Assembly (NCBI GenBank): GCA_030589715.1
Contig: JAUUVE010000130.1
Location: forward strand, 1 to 6,347
DNA from: Desulfobacteraceae bacterium
GTDB taxonomy: Bacteria; Desulfobacterota; DSM-4660; Desulfatiglandales; Desulfatiglandaceae
Direction of reading: 5' to 3'
DNA: 6,347 nucleotides
Positions within the stretch are counted from its first letter, which is position 1; each line of letters starts with the position of its first letter. The position numbers were made by a program, and so were the translations under genes. Under the pieces are notes generated by a model. The model was not told the DNA's origin. It worked only from the letters and a program-made list of their open reading frames with translations, and made no database searches. Below are positions 6,347 to 6,347 of the stretch, piece after piece.

Positions 6347-6347
6347 G

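Overview
The window looks like a piece of chromosome from an anaerobic, probably Desulfobacterota (deltaproteobacterial) or similar Gram-negative degrader. This rests on the gene style (acyl-CoA catabolism cassette with strong GGAGG ribosome binding sites, GAF-type sensor kinase with a Cys-rich C-terminus) and is an inference, not a measured placement. No rRNA, tRNA, mobile element, CRISPR or phage gene is visible.

Left part (1-4046, + strand): four co-oriented genes with gaps of 42, 13 and 54 bases, read as one operon. They are the C-terminal two thirds of an SCP2-type thiolase (N-terminus lost at the left edge), two different acyl-CoA dehydrogenases in tandem, and a crotonase-fold enoyl-CoA hydratase/isomerase. 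Together they make a beta-oxidation-like module: dehydrogenation, hydration and thiolytic cleavage. The 3-hydroxyacyl-CoA dehydrogenase and the CoA ligase or transferase are not in the window. The two dehydrogenases carry complementary halves of a normal active site. The first has the helix-G glutamate but lacks the Arg...Phe-Gln FAD motif; the second has the FAD motif but no catalytic glutamate. This is the pattern of alpha2beta2 heterotetrameric dehydrogenases known for steroid and other bulky acyl-CoA substrates, and it is the most informative point in the window.

Junction (4047-4151): an inverted repeat with a T-run forms a terminator shared by the two converging transcription units.

Right part (4152-6347, - strand): a two-gene signalling unit. 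The upstream gene is a soluble GAF-HisKA-HATPase sensor histidine kinase whose reading frame runs off the right edge. Its ATPase domain holds an unusual four-cysteine insertion. Downstream, 50 bases after the kinase stop, is a small stand-alone cyclic-nucleotide-binding-domain protein with no DNA-binding domain. No response regulator is visible. A functional link between this unit and the catabolic operon is not shown by the sequence; the two are convergent and separated by a terminator.
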